Source: CTSoil-075 sp964292325 (GTDB lineage Bacteria; Bacillota; Negativicutes; DSM-13327). Taken from it: a stretch of 20,354 bases of DNA. The stretch is taken from assembly GCA_964292325.1 (NCBI GenBank), contig CAXYVG010000069.1, positions 1 to 20,354 of the forward strand, given 5' to 3'. Positions 7,535 through 14,695 of the stretch are shown here, in pieces (positions within the stretch are counted from its first letter, which is position 1; each line of letters begins with the position of its first letter). A program made the translations under genes and the position numbers. The notes beneath the pieces are model-generated. The model saw only the letters and a list, made by a program, of their open reading frames with translations, was not told the origin of the DNA and made no database searches.

Positions 7535-7563
7535 AGTGTATCCTGTTTGTAGATGAATGTCAA
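7535..7563 (-). promoter_or_regulatory. Promoter feeding the ZTP riboswitch (P1)
   Basis: Minus-strand TTGACA (7563-7558, perfect -35), a 17-base spacer, and TACACT (7540-7535). The predicted start near 7528 lies just ahead of the aptamer. The opposite strand of the same 7500-7700 stretch must hold the promoter of the divergent Nramp gene. The only candidate seen there is a weak TTGTAG-N18-TATAGA at 7547-7576. Confidence 0.65.
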
Positions 7564-7712
7564 TAAAAAATATAGAGATAAGTGTAATGACTTACTATGT
7601 CGTTTGATAACGAAATATAGGTAAGCAGGAAATGAATCAGGAAGAAAGAATAGTAAAGGTGAGTTATACGATAAGCAGGATAAAAGAAAAATTTAGTATA
7701 GAGGAGCTTAGC

Positions 7713-8978
7713 ATGATGCTAAAAAAGATATATAATTTTTTACAAGAAGATGATGGAGTAAATTTAAAAGCAAGAGAACTGCTACGTTACCTCGGCCCAG
7801 GAATATTGGTGACTGTCGGCTTTATAGATCCTGGTAACTGGGCAGCGAATATGGCAGCTGGAGCAGATTATGGATATAAACTATTGTGGATGGTTACGCT
7901 TTCTACGATTATGTTAATTATTTTGCAACATAATGTAGCTCATTTAGGTATTGTTACCGGACAGTGCTTGTCGGAGGCTGCGACAGAATATCTGCCTTCC
8001 TTTTTATCAAAAGGAGTATTGTTTTCGGCAATGGCGGCGGCAGTCGCAACTGGACTTGCTGAGATATTAGGGTCTGCCATTGCACTGAATATGCTATTTC
8101 ATATTCCTTTAAAAGTAGGAGCCGTATTCGTGGCAATGGGCTGTGGCTGGATGCTTTGGGCTAATTCGTATAGACGACTAGAAAAATGGATCATGGGTTT
8201 TGTCTCGATTGTTGGTGTAGCGTTTTTATTTGAACTTAGTTTAATCCAGGTTGATTGGTATCAGGCAACGACTGGGTGGGTTGTACCAGTGATTCCAGAC
8301 GGTGCATTACCTGTTATTATGAGTGTACTTGGGGCGGTTGTCATGCCTCACAATTTATTTTTGCATTCGGAAATTATCCAGAGTAGGCAATGGAATTTGG
8401 AAGATGAAGTGGTTATTCAAAAACAGCTAAAATATGAATTTGCCGATACCTTGTTTTCTATGTGTATTGGCTGGGCTATTAATAGCGCGATGATACTGAT
8501 CGCGGCAGCAGTATTTTTTAGTAATCAGGTGCAGGTAGAAGAACTAGAGCAAGCTGAAGTGATGCTGCGTCCTTTGCTTGGAAATGCAGCTGCTGTTGTA
8601 TTTGCCATTGCACTACTTTTTTCTGGTGTTTCTTCGACGGTTACAGCAGGTATGGCAGGAGGAAGTATTTTCGCAGGTGTATTTAAAGAACCCTATGATA
8701 TTAAAGATCGTCATTCTTGGCTGGGGGTAGCGACTACATATAGTGTAGCAGTGCTTATTATTTTGTTTATTACTAGTCCTTTTGAAGGCCTAGTATATTC
8801 GCAGATGTTTTTGAGTATTCAATTGCCATGGACCATATTTTTGCAAATTTATTTGACATCATCTAGTAAAGTTATGGGCAAATATGCCAATACGAGTCGT
8901 CAGCAAATACTATTATGGACGATTGGTTCGATTGTATCGATATTAAACTTTATGTTGCTATGGGATTTTATTAAGTAA
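7713..8978 (+). CDS. Nramp-family divalent metal (Mn2+/Fe2+) transporter, MntH-like
   Basis: About 421 aa with some 11 hydrophobic segments, as expected for Nramp proton-coupled metal importers. The metal-site motifs are intact: DPGN in the first helix (Asp39, Asn42) and MPH in the sixth (Met211-His213 in GAVVMPHNLFLHSE). The Met ligand marks true transition-metal importers rather than the Mg-type relatives. The frame opens at an ATG at 7632, but that has AGGA only 1 nt away. GAGGAG at 7701-7706 lies 6 nt before ATG 7713 (and 9 nt before ATG 7716), just ahead of the conserved LLRYLGPG region, so 7713 is preferred. The gene stands alone, divergent from the pfl operon. Fe supply for PflA could be a loose link, but nothing in the sequence proves it. 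No MntR- or Fur-like box was recognised. Confidence 0.9.
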   Translation: MMLKKIYNFLQEDDGVNLKARELLRYLGPGILVTVGFIDPGNWAANMAAGADYGYKLLWMVTLSTIMLIILQHNVAHLGIVTGQCLSEAATEYLPSFLSKGVLFSAMAAAVATGLAEILGSAIALNMLFHIPLKVGAVFVAMGCGWMLWANSYRRLEKWIMGFVSIVGVAFLFELSLIQVDWYQATTGWVVPVIPDGALPVIMSVLGAVVMPHNLFLHSEIIQSRQWNLEDEVVIQKQLKYEFADTLFSMCIGWAINSAMILIAAAVFFSNQVQVEELEQAEVMLRPLLGNAAAVVFAIALLFSGVSSTVTAGMAGGSIFAGVFKEPYDIKDRHSWLGVATTYSVAVLIILFITSPFEGLVYSQMFLSIQLPWTIFLQIYLTSSSKVMGKYANTSRQQILLWTIGSIVSILNFMLLWDFIK

Positions 8979-9019
8979 CAGAATACATAAGGCAGGAAAG
9001 AATGTAGATACTAAAGTAT

Positions 9020-9907
9020 CTAATTTACTTTATTGGACATGGCTCTCTTGTTGGGAATCGTAAAGCCACGCCCGGAAACTTCAGTAGCGTCTTGGATAAT
9101 AATAAATGCTTTAGGATCAATCGTTTGAATAAATACTTTAATCTTAGCAATTTGAATGAGCGTGACCACAACGAAAATTAATTTTTTTTCATCATGAGTA
9201 AAGGCTCCTTCCCCTTGCAGGAACGTGACTCCGCGACCAATTTCATTTAAGATGGCATCGGCAATTTCTTCGCAATGGTCAGAAATGATCATAATTGTTT
9301 TTTTACGGTTAAATCCTTCAATTACTCGATCAATTACCGCTGAGCCTACATACATGGAAATGAGAGTATACATAGCAGGGGCAAAACCAAATAGAAAAGC
9401 CGATATGATCATTAATAGAAGATTAATGCCAAACATTACCGATCCAATATCTAAGGAATAATATTTTTTGACAATGGCAGCAATAATGTCGGCACCTCCG
9501 GCATTGCCGTTAACACGAAAGATTAAACCTCCGCCGACGCCACCTAGTGCACCGCCAAAAATAGAAGCCAATAAAATATCATCGGTAACAAGATAAGAGG
9601 ATAAAAAGCGAGTAGCGTCAATTCCGCCAGCGAAAATTAAAAGACCATATAAGCCGACGATAACCGATTCGCGGTCTAAGAAGCGGTAGGCAGCGTAAAA
9701 AATAGGGATATTGAGTATGATAATTAATACACCAATGGGAGCATTGAAAATAAAATGCAGGATAATCGCAATCCCGCTGATTCCACCGCTTAACATGTGA
9801 TGAGGTAGTAGAAACAGATTAATGCTGATTGAACTTATTAATGCTCCGAAAGCGACAACTGCATACTTGAAAAAATTCTTTTTAAAGTAATAAGCCGATT
9901 TTTTCAT
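9020..9907 (-). CDS. YitT-family membrane protein with C-terminal DUF2179 domain
   Basis: 295 aa, standard for the YitT/YpjC/YqfU family. The N-terminal ~200 residues hold five to six hydrophobic helices with the family motifs LPHHMLSGGISGIA and RVNGNAGGADIIA. The C-terminal DUF2179 domain spans ~205-285 and ends in the usual TIDPKAFIIIQDATEVSGRGF. Physiological roles in this family are poorly known, and transport has been proposed. AAGGAG lies 10 nt upstream of the ATG. An upstream ATG between them would encode only Met-Lys before a stop that overlaps the true start (TAATG). It converges on the Nramp gene with a 41-base gap. The upstream region carries two copies of the dispersed repeat, one with its -10-like palindrome about 50 bases before the start codon. 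Confidence 0.88.
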   Translation of the reverse strand: MKKSAYYFKKNFFKYAVVAFGALISSISINLFLLPHHMLSGGISGIAIILHFIFNAPIGVLIIILNIPIFYAAYRFLDRESVIVGLYGLLIFAGGIDATRFLSSYLVTDDILLASIFGGALGGVGGGLIFRVNGNAGGADIIAAIVKKYYSLDIGSVMFGINLLLMIISAFLFGFAPAMYTLISMYVGSAVIDRVIEGFNRKKTIMIISDHCEEIADAILNEIGRGVTFLQGEGAFTHDEKKLIFVVVTLIQIAKIKVFIQTIDPKAFIIIQDATEVSGRGFTIPNKRAMSNKVN

Positions 9908-9948
9908 TATTTCATAGCTCCTTATTTTTGAAGTTCTCGATATTTTAC

Positions 9949-9998
9949 GGAGTCAGAAAGAAAGTATATCACTTTCTGAGGTTCCAAGTCTTTTCTTA
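9949..9998 (-). repeat. Dispersed intergenic repeat, copy B
   Basis: Read on the minus strand this gives AAGAAAAGACTTGGAACCTC, then the palindrome AGAAAGT-GATAT-ACTTTCT (9977-9959), then a CTGACTCCG tail. It matches copy A at about 34 of 37 positions after allowing one extra TTCT next to the palindrome. It lacks the 51-base internal hairpin segment of copy A, keeping a single ACTTGG where copy A has two. It points toward the YitT-family gene, as copy A points toward its downstream gene. Confidence 0.7.
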
Positions 9999-10070
9999 TA
10001 ATATCCAGAATATCCCCTAATTATATTTTATCGTAGGTAGGCTTCTTTGTATACGGATTCCTATTTTTAT

Positions 10071-10118
10071 GCAATCAGAGAGTCTAACACATTCTTAATT
10101 CCAAGTAAGAACAACTAA
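10071..10118 (-). repeat. Dispersed intergenic repeat, diverged copy C
   Basis: Minus-strand TTTAGTTGTTCTTACTTGGAA (10118-10098) matches the same part of copy A with one difference. The following bases down to CTCTCTGATTGC still resemble copy A, but the palindrome has decayed. Copies C and B are adjacent and in the same orientation between the sulP-family and yitT-family genes. The intervening 9999-10070 holds no recognisable gene. Confidence 0.5.
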
Positions 10119-10170
10119 AAGGGAGTATCTTAAAATAGGATATAAAAGCCTATCTTGAGATACTCCCTTT
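10118..10170 (-). terminator. Terminator of the SulP transporter gene
   Basis: A 13-bp perfect outer stem (10118-10130 with 10158-10170) encloses an inner ATAGG/CCTAT pairing. It lies 18 bases past the transporter stop. The minus-strand 3' arm ends in TCCCTTTTAGTTG, a short T-run. Confidence 0.75.
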
Positions 10171-10187
10171 ATTATATACACGTATGA

Positions 10188-11903
10188 TCAATCTTTATTA
10201 GAAAATAAGCAGGTGCCCGATAGTTCTTTTTCGCACTTTTTGCAACTGATTTTATCAACATGCTCTACGGCATAGTTGATAGCGTGCTTGGTATGAGGGA
10301 AAAAGTAGTCGGCACCAATCTGGTCATAAAGACCCGTCGTTTTAATTTTTCGTTCGGGCTGTTCGTTTAGACCAGAGATTAATACGAGTACCTTTTTTTT
10401 CTGTAAATTTTCAATAATAGTTCGTAAATGATTTTCTCCTGTGACATCAATTAATGGCACTTTACTTAAACGCAAAATGAGAATCTGTGGATCATAGTGA
10501 ATGGTGTCTATGATGCTTTGTGAAAACATCTGGGCGGCTCCAAAGAATAAAGGACCTTCTACATTGAAGATACTAATCTGTGGGCAGTCGTGAGTTTCAA
10601 GTTCCTCTTGATCTGTAATATCGACGAAGTGGTTTTCTTCATCCGGCAATACTTTGGTTACGACCATAATCTCGCTCATACGTTTTACGAATACCACCAT
10701 CGCGAGTAGTAAGCCAATTTCTACGGCCAATGTTAAATTTACTAATAAAGTTAGCAAAAATGTAATAAATAGTACTCCACGACTGAACCCCTTGGCTTTT
10801 ATGATATCCATAAAAACATGATGCTCACTCATATTATAGGCAACAATCATCAATACCGGTGCCATGCTAGCGAGTGGGATTAGACCCGCATAGGGAGCAA
10901 GCACGAGCATGGTGATGAGTACAAAGAAACCCGAAAAAAATACGGAAAAACGTGTACTAGCACCAGACCGAATATTCGTTGCGGTTCGGGCAATGGCGCC
11001 GGTCGCTGGAATTCCGCCAAATAATGGTGAGACGATATTGGCAATACCTTGGCCGATTAATTCCCGGTTGCTATTATGATGTGTGCCAGACATACCATCG
11101 GCGACGACTGCAGACATCAGTGATTCAATAGCGCCCAATATGGCAATTGTCAAGGCGGGTTGAAGTAGTAATTGTATTCGATCAAGCGTTAAATCAGGAA
11201 GTTTAAACTGAGGTAAATTACCAGGAATTCCGCCAAAAGCGGAGGATATTGTGCTTACTTCATTTGGAATGAATAGCGTGACTACGATTGTGGAGACTAG
11301 GAGTCCCGTGAGGGCACCTGGCACTTTTGGTAGAAAACGCGGTGTAAGCAAAATAATGATAAGACAAAGTGTAGCAGTAAAGGCGCTATAAAGGTTGATG
11401 CTGTCTAGGTGGAGTATAATTTCATTCATGTTAGCCAAGAAACTTTCATGACGTTCTAAACCTGTAAGGCCAAGAAAACTTGGTATTTGTCCGGCAAAAA
11501 TATTGACGGCAATACCTGCTGTAAAACCAATCGTAACACACCGGGGGATAAATTTAATCAGTGACCCCATATCTAATAGCCCCATGAGAATCAGTATAAC
11601 TCCAGATAATAATCCTGCAATTAGTAAGTTTTCATAGCCATAAGTTAGAACAATCGATAATAAGATCGGAATAAAAGCACCCGTAGGACCAGCGACTTGG
11701 TAGCGGCTTCCGCCGAAGATTGCGACCAAACAAGCGGCAACAATTGTGGTATAAATCCCATATTCAGGTTTTACACCAGAGGCGATCGCAAAGGCCATGG
11801 CAAGCGGTAATGCAATAACACCAACCGTCAAACCGGCCATTAGATCTTTTTTAAAAGATCTTGAAAAATAACGTTTGCTGAGGATTTTAATAGTACGCGA
11901 CAT
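10188..11903 (-). CDS. SulP (SLC26)-family anion transporter with STAS domain
   Basis: 571 aa, the usual bacterial SulP length. The N-terminal membrane part (~residues 20-400, about 12-14 helices) carries the family signature: AGLTVGVIALPLAMAFAIASG, then SRYQVAGPTGAFIP, with GGIPATGAIARTATNIRSGA later. A cytoplasmic STAS domain follows (~445-550) with its conserved loop VPLIDVTGENHLRTI. SulP proteins carry sulfate, bicarbonate, or dicarboxylates. The substrate cannot be read here, although the absence of sulfate-assimilation or cysteine genes gives no reason to favour sulfate. GGAG lies 9 nt upstream of the ATG. The last 20 residues add a CxxC...C tail (Cys554, Cys557, Cys565) that I do not associate with typical STAS ends. 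Confidence 0.93.
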   Translation of the reverse strand: MSRTIKILSKRYFSRSFKKDLMAGLTVGVIALPLAMAFAIASGVKPEYGIYTTIVAACLVAIFGGSRYQVAGPTGAFIPILLSIVLTYGYENLLIAGLLSGVILILMGLLDMGSLIKFIPRCVTIGFTAGIAVNIFAGQIPSFLGLTGLERHESFLANMNEIILHLDSINLYSAFTATLCLIIILLTPRFLPKVPGALTGLLVSTIVVTLFIPNEVSTISSAFGGIPGNLPQFKLPDLTLDRIQLLLQPALTIAILGAIESLMSAVVADGMSGTHHNSNRELIGQGIANIVSPLFGGIPATGAIARTATNIRSGASTRFSVFFSGFFVLITMLVLAPYAGLIPLASMAPVLMIVAYNMSEHHVFMDIIKAKGFSRGVLFITFLLTLLVNLTLAVEIGLLLAMVVFVKRMSEIMVVTKVLPDEENHFVDITDQEELETHDCPQISIFNVEGPLFFGAAQMFSQSIIDTIHYDPQILILRLSKVPLIDVTGENHLRTIIENLQKKKVLVLISGLNEQPERKIKTTGLYDQIGADYFFPHTKHAINYAVEHVDKISCKKCEKELSGTCLFSNKD

Positions 11904-11951
11904 GACAAGACTCCTTTCGATTATAGAAAAACAAATGTAAACTAATAGTAT

Positions 11952-11980
11952 ATTATATACCTATCTGTAATGATATACAA
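11952..11980 (-). promoter_or_regulatory. Candidate promoter of the SulP transporter gene
   Basis: Minus-strand TTGTAT (11980-11975), a 17-base spacer, and perfect TATAAT (11957-11952), about 50 bases before the ATG. The -10 is strong and the -35 partial. Confidence 0.5.
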
Positions 11981-12063
11981 TGATGGTGAAATCTGATATA
12001 GAGATTTTATTAATATATATAATATTGGCAGGAATATGAGATAAAAATGTAGAAAATAACAGA

Positions 12064-12089
12064 ATCATGTATCTATATCATGTATCTAT
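12064..12089 (+). repeat. Tandem duplicate of a 13-mer in the cheY-like gene leader
   Basis: ATCATGTATCTAT occurs twice back to back without a mismatch (12064-12076 and 12077-12089). It ends 8 bases before the AAGGGGA ribosome binding site. The rest of the 213-base gap between the divergent genes is AT-rich. A plus-strand TTGGCA-N17-TGTAGA was seen but is too weak to call. Confidence 0.7.
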
Positions 12090-12116
12090 GAATTCGAAAG
12101 GGGATTGGTAGTTATT

Positions 12117-12500
12117 ATGGAACAAAAGAAAACTAAAATCCTAGTTTGTGATGATTCATCATTAATTCGTAAGCAATTAAAGGACTTATTAGTTACAATG
12201 GACTGTGAAGTGTTTGAAGCGGCGAATGGCCGAATTGTTGTCGAGGTTTTCAAGGAAGTAAAACCGGATGTTGTATTTATGGATATTGTAATGCCGGAAG
12301 TTGATGGCTTGGAAGCGTTAAAAAATATTAAAATGTACGATAAAGAGGCAAAAGTTGTGATGCTATCTTCTGTCGGGACATCGGCGAAATTGGTGCAAGC
12401 GCTAAAAAATGGAGCAATGGATTTTATCCAAAAACCATATACTCCTGAGCAAATTGAGAAGATAGTTGCGGATATTCGGCACTTGGTACCCATAATATAA
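12117..12500 (+). CDS. Stand-alone CheY-like response regulator receiver
   Basis: 127 aa, a single receiver domain with no output domain. The acidic pocket is Asp12-Asp13, the phosphorylation site is Asp56 in VFMDIVMPEVDG, the switch serine is Ser84 (MLSSVG), and the invariant lysine is Lys106 (IQKPY). All five needed positions are present, so it should accept phosphate from a histidine kinase. The MPEVDGLEALKNI and GAMDFIQKPYTPEQI stretches resemble stand-alone receivers next to CheC/CheX genes. The frame can be read from a TTG at 12105, but the ATG at 12117 gives the usual MEQKKTKILVCDDS start. AAGGGGA at 12098-12104 is 12 nt away, rather long, while the TTG would be adjacent to it. Next to a CheX-like phosphatase, it probably forms a receiver-phosphatase pair outside a main chemotaxis operon. 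Confidence 0.92.
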   Translation: MEQKKTKILVCDDSSLIRKQLKDLLVTMDCEVFEAANGRIVVEVFKEVKPDVVFMDIVMPEVDGLEALKNIKMYDKEAKVVMLSSVGTSAKLVQALKNGAMDFIQKPYTPEQIEKIVADIRHLVPII

Positions 12501-12549
12501 TATGATTTTGCGTAATGACATGAGTTTTAAAAAATAAAGGAGTGTAGTT

Positions 12550-13434
12550 ATGTTTAATCAATACTTTGGACAATACCTACTAAATACGAAGAAATTAACA
12601 GCTCAGCAACTTGCTGAAGTGATGAATTATGAGAGATCTGTTAGGGTGAAATTAGGTGTACTCGCAGTGGATGCTAAGTTTATGACGGCTAAGCAAGTAG
12701 AAACGGTGCATCATTTGCAACGTTTGTGTGATAAACGTTTTGGTGAACTGGCAGTAGATCAGGGATACTTGACTTGTGCTCAGTTAGAGGATCTACTTGA
12801 AAACCAACATTGTCGCCATTTAAGTTTAAGCCAGGCAATTGTGGATAAAGAATATCTTACGCTAGCAGAGCTCGAGGATGTGTTGGCTGATTATAAACAG
12901 AAAAGTCAATTAACTCAAAAGCAAGTTGAGGACTCTTTTACAAGTGATTCGGATCAAATCAACAAGCAAGTATTAGATTTTACAGAGGCTGGTGCCCAGG
13001 GCGAAATTTATCAAGATTACATAGGGGTATTACAACGGAATATTATCAGATTTTTAGATGTCGATCCGGTAATCAGTAAAAATGAACCAATCTGTAAGGT
13101 CACAAATAAATGGCTGATCTATCAAAGGATAGTCGGTGAAATCAATTTATTTACTGGACTTGCGATGGATGATGAGGCATTATTGGCAATTGCTTGTCAA
13201 TACAGTGGCGAAGTCTTGCCAGAAATTGATGAACTTGCGAAGGATAGTGCTGCAGAATTTCTAAATATGGTCAATGGAATTTTTTGTGTCAATGCATCGG
13301 AGCAGGGCATGGAATTGGACTTGCAATTGCAAAAGATCGTACAAAATGAGATGCCTGCGTTAGAAAATGGATACCGTATTCCCATCAACTTGTCGGTTGG
13401 TGCAATTGATGTAATTGTAGCAGCGGTAGAATAA
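12550..13434 (+). CDS. CheX-like CheY-P phosphatase with four N-terminal MshEN-like repeats
   Basis: 294 aa. The C-terminal part (~150-294) is a CheC/CheX-type phosphatase domain. Asp232-x3-Glu236-x2-Asn239 in KDSAAEFLNMVNG fits the family's active helix, whose Glu and Asn act on the phospho-Asp of CheY. The N-terminal ~116 residues contain four units with an exact 29-residue period. Each has an aromatic or Leu plus Gly/Ser (F6G7, L35G36, F64G65, L93S94) and, ten residues on, a Leu/Met-Thr followed by a helix (L16T17, M45T46, L74T75, L103T104). This looks like the MshEN/GspE N-terminal repeat, a fold that in some ATPases binds cyclic di-GMP. A Gln-rich linker joins the halves. AAAGGAG is 7 nt from the ATG. 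The gene lies 49 nt after the receiver gene and is followed by a terminator, so the two form an operon. Confidence 0.82.
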   Translation: MFNQYFGQYLLNTKKLTAQQLAEVMNYERSVRVKLGVLAVDAKFMTAKQVETVHHLQRLCDKRFGELAVDQGYLTCAQLEDLLENQHCRHLSLSQAIVDKEYLTLAELEDVLADYKQKSQLTQKQVEDSFTSDSDQINKQVLDFTEAGAQGEIYQDYIGVLQRNIIRFLDVDPVISKNEPICKVTNKWLIYQRIVGEINLFTGLAMDDEALLAIACQYSGEVLPEIDELAKDSAAEFLNMVNGIFCVNASEQGMELDLQLQKIVQNEMPALENGYRIPINLSVGAIDVIVAAVE

Positions 13435-13471
13435 AAAATTCCTTTCAGTCATGCTGGCTGAAAGGAATTTT
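13435..13471 (+). terminator. Terminator of the receiver-CheX operon
   Basis: A 14-bp perfect stem (13435-13448 with 13458-13471), AAAATTCCTTTCAG against CTGAAAGGAATTTT, closes on a 9-base loop. It begins right at the stop codon and ends in a T-run. Confidence 0.85.
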
Positions 13472-13533
13472 TGCTATAGTCAGCACGTTAAATCATACGG
13501 AATGGAAAACATGTAGTTTTAAATCCCTCAAAT

Positions 13534-13556
13534 AGGCACACCAAATGGTGTGACCT
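13534..13556. other. Intergenic hairpin after the thioesterase gene
   Basis: AGG-CACACCA-AA-TGGTGTG-A-CCT is a 10-bp hairpin with a one-base bulge. It lies 21 bases past the end of the minus-strand thioesterase gene and could be its transcript end. Neither side has a T-run, so I do not call it an intrinsic terminator. Confidence 0.4.
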
Positions 13557-13577
13557 GTATCGTGGGGCAAGGACTTC

Positions 13578-14045
13578 TTATTTTCTTTTCTGTTTATAGG
13601 CTAAATAACGTTGTTTTCCTTCTTCAAATAATCTTCCTTCCTCATCAGTAGTAATTTCTAAAGGCGACACACTTGTCGCTTTTCCATCCTTACCCAATGC
13701 TACCATGGTAAAGAATGCAGTTAACGCAATTTTAGCTGGTTCTTCTTTATATAAGTCCTCCACTAAAACCGTAACGAGTATTTCCATAGAACTCTTGCCT
13801 ACAAAAGTTAGTTCTGCAAGACACAGTACTAGATTACCAATATGAATAGGATGATGAAATTCCAGCATATCTACCCTTGCCGTTACAATATTAGTCCGTG
13901 CATGTCGAAACGCTACTATTCCAGCAGCGTTATCCATCATTTTCATAACTTCTCCGCCATGAACATTACCAGACATATTAGCCTGCTCGGGTTGCATTAG
14001 GTTTCCTATACTTACCTTAGATTGTTCAACTGTTTTAGATTTCAT
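13578..14045 (-). CDS. Hotdog-fold acyl-CoA thioesterase (YkhA/YciA type)
   Basis: 155 aa, a single hotdog domain followed by a charged tail. NMSGNVHGGEVMKMMDNAAG is the family's active-site segment, with Asn and Asp that position the water hydrolysing the thioester. VTARVDMLEFHHPIHIGNLV is the typical central strand and turn. Such enzymes cleave acyl-CoA to free acid and CoA in the cytoplasm, and chain-length preference cannot be read. GAGGTGG is upstream of the ATG. The gene lies 65 nt after the MarR-type regulator on the same strand, probably in one transcript, so the regulator most likely controls this enzyme together with itself. Confidence 0.9.
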   Translation of the reverse strand: MKSKTVEQSKVSIGNLMQPEQANMSGNVHGGEVMKMMDNAAGIVAFRHARTNIVTARVDMLEFHHPIHIGNLVLCLAELTFVGKSSMEILVTVLVEDLYKEEPAKIALTAFFTMVALGKDGKATSVSPLEITTDEEGRLFEEGKQRYLAYKQKRK

Positions 14046-14110
14046 GTGACAACCACCTCTTTAAATTATTCGACTCAAGCCATGCAAAACCAGCGTTTAT
14101 CATCTTCAAC

Positions 14111-14575
14111 TCACAAATATTTTTTGGTCCCTTTTTTTAATTCTTTCCAGGAATGCTCAATATTCTCACCCATTCGCTTAATCAATTGATATACAGTTTC
14201 CCTTTCCTCTAAACTTAGCCCAGTAAAACAATTTTCAATATTTCGATTTTCTTCTTTAATAATATATTGGTAAATTTGTCGCGCTTCTGGCGTTGGAAAT
14301 AAAGTCCACGATCTTTTATCCACATCATCACGTTCTCGCAATACATAATTTTCTTCGATCAGCTTTCGTACAGCCTTGGTTGATGTTGCTTTATCTACTT
14401 TGAGAATATTGGAAAGTTCAACTAGATTGATCCCTGGAGACTCGCAAATACGAGTTAAAAATATGAATTGACCTCTTTGTAATTTGATTTCTCGATATTT
14501 AATATCACTAATCGATTGAATACAGCGAGCAAGTATGCCTACTTCTCGAAGGACTTCATTTTTTAATTTAATAAT
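14111..14575 (-). CDS. MarR-family transcriptional regulator, probable AUU start
   Basis: About 154 aa. The winged helix-turn-helix spans GQFIFLTRICESPGINLVELSNILKVDKATSTKAVRKLIEENYVLRERDDVDKRSWTLFPT in family order, with helical dimerisation ends. The frame extends to a TTG at 14596, but that codon lies inside a 15-bp palindromic operator with no ribosome binding site before it. GGAGG sits at 14587-14583, inside that extension. Exactly 7 nt after it is an in-frame ATT (14575), and no ATG, GTG or TTG follows in frame until well into the conserved domain. I therefore take ATT as the likely start, with a second ATT 3 bases on. A rare start would keep expression low, which suits a repressor. It probably represses its own promoter and the downstream thioesterase gene. 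Confidence 0.88.
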   Translation of the reverse strand: MIKLKNEVLREVGILARCIQSISDIKYREIKLQRGQFIFLTRICESPGINLVELSNILKVDKATSTKAVRKLIEENYVLRERDDVDKRSWTLFPTPEARQIYQYIIKEENRNIENCFTGLSLEERETVYQLIKRMGENIEHSWKELKKGTKKYL

Positions 14576-14590
14576 AAAAATTCCTCCACG

Positions 14591-14624
14591 ATTCAATTTA
14601 GTTGATATTTCAACTAAATTGAAT
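14591..14624 (-). promoter_or_regulatory. Probable MarR operator: 15-bp perfect palindrome
   Basis: ATTCAATTTAGTTGA-TATT-TCAACTAAATTGAAT is a perfect inverted repeat with a 4-base spacer. It abuts the -10 of the regulator's own promoter and covers the predicted transcription start. Extra TCAACT copies lie near the -35 (TCAACTA at 14648-14654, TTCAACT just beyond). This is the usual arrangement for MarR autorepression; the binding partner is inferred. Confidence 0.75.
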
Positions 14625-14651
14625 TTTACAACTAACTAATTTAAATGTCAA
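14623..14651 (-). promoter_or_regulatory. Promoter of the marR-thioesterase operon
   Basis: Minus-strand TTGACA (14651-14646), a spacer of 17, and TAAAAT (14628-14623). The -35 is perfect and the -10 has five of six matches. The predicted start falls inside the palindrome. Confidence 0.75.
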
Positions 14652-14695
14652 CTAGTTTCAACTCCGAACCCTCTAATTGAATATAGTATAGAGTA

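Noticed and set aside
7632..7712. Upstream ATG extending the Nramp protein by 27 residues
   Set aside because: Its AGGA is only 1 nt from the ATG, while 7713 has GAGGAG at 6 nt. The extension is not part of the conserved family core. It cannot be fully excluded.
9005..9022. Palindrome TAGATACT-AA-AGTATCTA at the end of the YitT-family gene as a terminator shared with the Nramp gene
   Set aside because: The stem is AT-rich with a 2-base loop, overlaps the stop codon, and has no proper T-run on either strand.
9908..9930. Two-codon ATG-AAA-TAA upstream reading frame before the YitT-family gene as a regulatory leader peptide
   Set aside because: The ribosome site is only 2 nt from that ATG but 10 nt from the real start, so it is probably chance.
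12086..12493. Minus-strand 135-codon frame opposite the cheY-like gene
   Set aside because: It lies opposite a receiver domain with all catalytic residues intact. Its composition is that of an antisense shadow.
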